Below the pieces are notes generated by a model, which was not told the DNA's origin, ran no database searches, and saw only the letters and a program-made list of their open reading frames with translations. Positions 26,976 through 29,328 of a stretch of 29,328 nt of DNA are shown piece by piece; the stretch's first letter is position 1; each line of letters opens with the position of its first letter. Made by a program: the position numbers and the translations under genes. Source of the DNA: a virus; IMG/VR virus record IMGVR_UViG_3300007511_000096, positions 1-29,328 of that record; one strand, given 5' to 3'.

Positions 26976-27273
26976 CGTCTATATCATCCTTGTCTGAGTC
27001 CCATTCATACATTCTTTTCAATATTCTAATAGTTCCATTTTCTTTATCTATCCGAAACACTAAATCACCATGCTCTTTTGTATGCATTACTTCTGGTATT
27101 TCAATGTATGGTAACATTCCCATATCCTGTTTGGTTTTGATTATGAGATGTTGTTTTTCAAATGTTCTATTCTTTATTTTAACACTATCTCTTTTCATTT
27201 CATTTCTAAATTTGTGCAACTGTTTTAGAAACTCCTTTCGTTCATTTCTATCATTTGGAATATTCTGAGACAT
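26968..27273 (-). CDS. Hypothetical protein (101 aa)
   Basis: Basic N-terminal half (NERKEFLKQLHKFRNEMKRDSVKIKNRTFEKQ) followed by a strand-rich part (MLPYIEIPEVMHTK; GDLVFRIDKENGTIRIL) and an acidic end. I took ATG 27273; upstream ATG would extend into the Fe-S gene by 30 residues. Overlaps the Fe-S carrier gene by 23 bases. Confidence 0.66.
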   Translation of the reverse strand: MSQNIPNDRNERKEFLKQLHKFRNEMKRDSVKIKNRTFEKQHLIIKTKQDMGMLPYIEIPEVMHTKEHGDLVFRIDKENGTIRILKRMYEWDSDKDDIDDE

Positions 27274-27631
27274 TGTTCCATCCAAGCTGTTTATCACTAT
27301 TGAGAGGAGTAAAAGATTCTCCACACCCACACACTGTTCCTTTATCGATTCTTCTAAATACAAATCCTTGTTCCACTAAATTTGCTCTGCTATATTCAAC
27401 TCTTAAATTTCCAATAAGATTTTCATGTTGTTCTGTATCTATAATCAATTGAATACCACGTTCCTCAAACAAACTATCAGTAGGATCTACACTATTATCC
27501 GTATCAAGTGTAAATGTCCACCCCGAGCATCCACCTGGCCTTGCACCTATTCTAAGATAGGGTTCTGGGTCTATTCCTTCAACTGATCTTTTAAATTCTT
27601 TTGCCGCTTCTTCTGAGATACTTAATTCCAT
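27251..27631 (-). CDS. A-type Fe-S cluster carrier (IscA/SufA/ErpA-like)
   Basis: 126 residues. All three cluster-ligating cysteines are present: Cys35 in GGCSGWTF and Cys101/Cys103 in VCGCGESF. The helical start ISEEAAKEFKRSV and the Gly-rich strand are typical of the HesB/IscA fold. A-type carriers pass [2Fe-2S] or [4Fe-4S] clusters to target proteins; similar genes occur in T4-like cyanophages. A 20-residue C-terminal extension is beyond the usual end. Overlaps the upstream gene by 10 bases. Confidence 0.9.
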   Translation of the reverse strand: MELSISEEAAKEFKRSVEGIDPEPYLRIGARPGGCSGWTFTLDTDNSVDPTDSLFEERGIQLIIDTEQHENLIGNLRVEYSRANLVEQGFVFRRIDKGTVCGCGESFTPLNSDKQLGWNNVSEYSK

Positions 27632-28140
27632 AGAATATTTTCTGGAATCTCTTCTGACAATTGTTCCTCTTCTTCATGATTCTTACGCATTTGGTTTAAT
27701 ATTTCTTTTTTTGCACGTTTTTCCATGATGCTCTTTATATGATTCTGATGTATCTGGAACAATTTACTTTCGTCATATGGTTTCCCATCTTCTAATTTTT
27801 GTGCAATTGCAACTGCATCTTTTGGGTCATTCAACCATTCAGATTTCCATATTCCTTTTATTTTAACAGGACATTTTCTTGGATTATCATATACAATTCC
27901 ATTATCCTCATTCACCCACCAGAGATGTAAAACTCCAATAAACCCTATTTCTTCGTTTCCAAACGCTTGTAAAACATTCTTGATACCCAAGGATTGTAGA
28001 AAAGGAAATTGTTGGTCGTTGTAGAACCTATGACGAAATTGTATTTCCATTGCGTGTCGCAATTCCGCCTGTAAATTCTCATTGGGAACTTTGTTGTACG
28101 GAATAGTGATTGATTCTATTTGTTTGTTTGTTGTTTCCAT
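27622..28140 (-). CDS. Hypothetical protein (172 aa)
   Basis: Globular N-terminal part with aromatic clusters (FRHRFYNDQQFPFLQSLG; GVLHLWWVNEDNG) and a C-terminal Glu/Lys-rich helix (MEKRAKKEILNQMRKNHEEEEQLSEEI). No family recognised. ATG overlaps the preceding TAA (TAATG). Confidence 0.7.
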   Translation of the reverse strand: METTNKQIESITIPYNKVPNENLQAELRHAMEIQFRHRFYNDQQFPFLQSLGIKNVLQAFGNEEIGFIGVLHLWWVNEDNGIVYDNPRKCPVKIKGIWKSEWLNDPKDAVAIAQKLEDGKPYDESKLFQIHQNHIKSIMEKRAKKEILNQMRKNHEEEEQLSEEIPENILWN

Positions 28141-29328
28141 TAATATACCTTACCATATACTGATGCATCAAACATATCTTTTAACCCCAAAGAATGTGCA
28201 TAAGAAAATAATGCAGTAATTAATGTTCCTGCATTTCCTTTTTTTGCAAGAATATTAAGTGCTCCTGCAATTTGTGTAGATTGTATTTTTGATACGAAAA
28301 AATCATCTTTTATTTTTTGTTCAAACTTCCCCTGTTTATTTGCAAATTCTTTATTTGAAAGTTCTTGTTTCAATCTATTTACAGAATATTCTGTAAATCC
28401 TGCCTTTGCATAACCATCTGCAATTTCTTTTACTTTTTGGTCTTCTGTCAATTTAACAATCTGGTCTTTATCCTTAATGGTTACTCCTGCGAGTTTTTTA
28501 ACTAAATATGAAGTTACCCCAAATCCGGCCTTTCCTCCGGCCGCATTTTTCCCTTTGATTTCACATTGTATGTTATTATTATAATCAAATGTTCTGATTT
28601 GTATTTTCATATCGCCTACATTTTTACCGACTTCAACATACATATCCTTTGAATTAGTTCCAGTTTTTGGTGGAACAATTTTCTTAAACGCAAAATCAAT
28701 TTTTTGATTTGGTAGATTGTAAGTATCATATCTTGGATTCTTTCCAAGTTTTTTCAATGAAATTCCCATTATATCTGCATTTGTGTATTTTTCTAACAAA
28801 TAATTATTCATTTTATCAACAGATGGCAAATCCTTTTTGGTTGGAAATTGATTCTCCGCACTAATCCAAATATCGCCAGGATTCCACTTATCACCAGAAA
28901 TTCTCAATCCTATTGTATTGAGTTCTTTTAAATTTGTTTGAAATAATTTATAGATACTATTCATAAAAGTAGAATCTCTATGGAAATTCCAATTTTTTGT
29001 TGTTCCTCTCAATTTTTCTTTGTAAATTATTTCTGCTGTTTCTATTGTAGTTTGAAACCAAACATCATCTCCCTTTAACCAATCATATATTAATTTTAGT
29101 TCTCTTTTAGTATCATGGGGGCCTAAATCAACAATTACATCCATTTTGTTAAATTCATCCATATCCAATGGTAATTCTTTTCCATTATTTTTTGTTTTAT
29201 ATGCAAGTGCAATACACACAGCGGATTCTGCCCATCGTGTAACAGTTGCACCAGCCCCACTTCCACCTGTTGAATAAGGAGTTTTATTTATTTTAGTCCA
29301 TGCAAATGCAGACCCATCAGCAGTAATG
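28140..29328 (-). CDS. Large hypothetical protein, 5' end beyond window
   Basis: Open to the right edge (at least 396 codons): no stop precedes the first visible Met-like codon, and in-frame coding continues to the last base (GGSGAGATVTRWAESA before CIALAY). So the protein starts outside the window. It reads as a soluble multi-domain protein with Lys-rich surfaces. Segment YVEVGKNVGDMKIQIRTF and the following NIQCEIKGKN could be a nuclease-like core, but I cannot name it; an ordinary structural or DNA-processing protein is equally likely. It is the first gene of the local transcript. Confidence 0.72.
   Translation of the reverse strand, partial: ITADGSAFAWTKINKTPYSTGGSGAGATVTRWAESAVCIALAYKTKNNGKELPLDMDEFNKMDVIVDLGPHDTKRELKLIYDWLKGDDVWFQTTIETAEIIYKEKLRGTTKNWNFHRDSTFMNSIYKLFQTNLKELNTIGLRISGDKWNPGDIWISAENQFPTKKDLPSVDKMNNYLLEKYTNADIMGISLKKLGKNPRYDTYNLPNQKIDFAFKKIVPPKTGTNSKDMYVEVGKNVGDMKIQIRTFDYNNNIQCEIKGKNAAGGKAGFGVTSYLVKKLAGVTIKDKDQIVKLTEDQKVKEIADGYAKAGFTEYSVNRLKQELSNKEFANKQGKFEQKIKDDFFVSKIQSTQIAGALNILAKKGNAGTLITALFSYAHSLGLKDMFDASVYGKVY

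Overview
This window reads as part of the genome of a large, AT-rich, T4-like marine tailed phage, or an assembled viral contig of that kind. All supported genes (about 70, more than half under 110 codons) lie on the minus strand, so transcription runs from high to low coordinates. Neighbours are usually coupled by ATGA, TAATG or TGATG overlaps. Three classes of evidence point to a T4-like phage: NATAAATA late-promoter sites; sigma-70-type early promoters in front of small-gene clusters; and phage-typical genes (bS21, thyX, a MazG-like pyrophosphatase, an HNH/endonuclease VII-like protein). The cargo is metabolic: ammonium transport, Na/Pi transport, GMP reductase, dihydroorotate dehydrogenase, two phosphoribosyltransferases and an A-type Fe-S carrier. 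I see no tRNA, rRNA, CRISPR array, integrase or insertion sequence. The host cannot be named from this sequence, but the selenoprotein below implies a host that makes selenocysteine, and the lipoprotein and ExbB/ExbD-like genes suggest a Gram-negative.

Layout, in transcription order (high to low coordinates). 29328-25269: a large partial unknown gene, an unknown gene, an IscA-like carrier, small basic proteins, a GNAT-like protein and a SelW-like selenoprotein gene with an in-frame UGA at 25718-25720. 25264-23073: small unknown genes, early promoters and a gene-poor stretch. 23062-22125: structured RNA, including a roughly 785-nt candidate noncoding RNA with its own promoter and terminator. 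22006-18999: DHODH, Zn-ribbon proteins, a MazG-like protein and small conserved proteins. 18998-14800: small-gene modules driven by near-identical TTGACA-N17-TATACT promoters with A-tracts and a shared leader; one encodes a protein that is clearly an RNA polymerase alpha C-terminal domain behind a coiled coil. 14800-11190: unknown genes, the HNH-like protein, ThyX and a small membrane protein ending at a strong terminator. 11100-5386: one tight operon of guaC, ExbB/MotA-like channel, ExbD/MotB-like partner, a membrane protein, SbmA/BacA-like transporter, a secreted protein, an HtrA-like lipoprotein protease and a phosphoribosyltransferase. 5314-2739: ammonium transporter, a gene interrupted at an A9 slippery run, a second phosphoribosyltransferase and a half-size Na/Pi cotransporter. 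2649-1: bS21, an unknown gene, a structured leader, a KxDG ligase-like protein and a partial nucleotidyltransferase.

The most notable items are the phage-encoded selenoprotein, the alpha-CTD homologue encoded beside promoters with UP-element-like A-tracts, the ExbB/ExbD/SbmA/HtrA envelope operon and the large structured RNA. Assignments rest on motif recognition by eye; no database search was possible.
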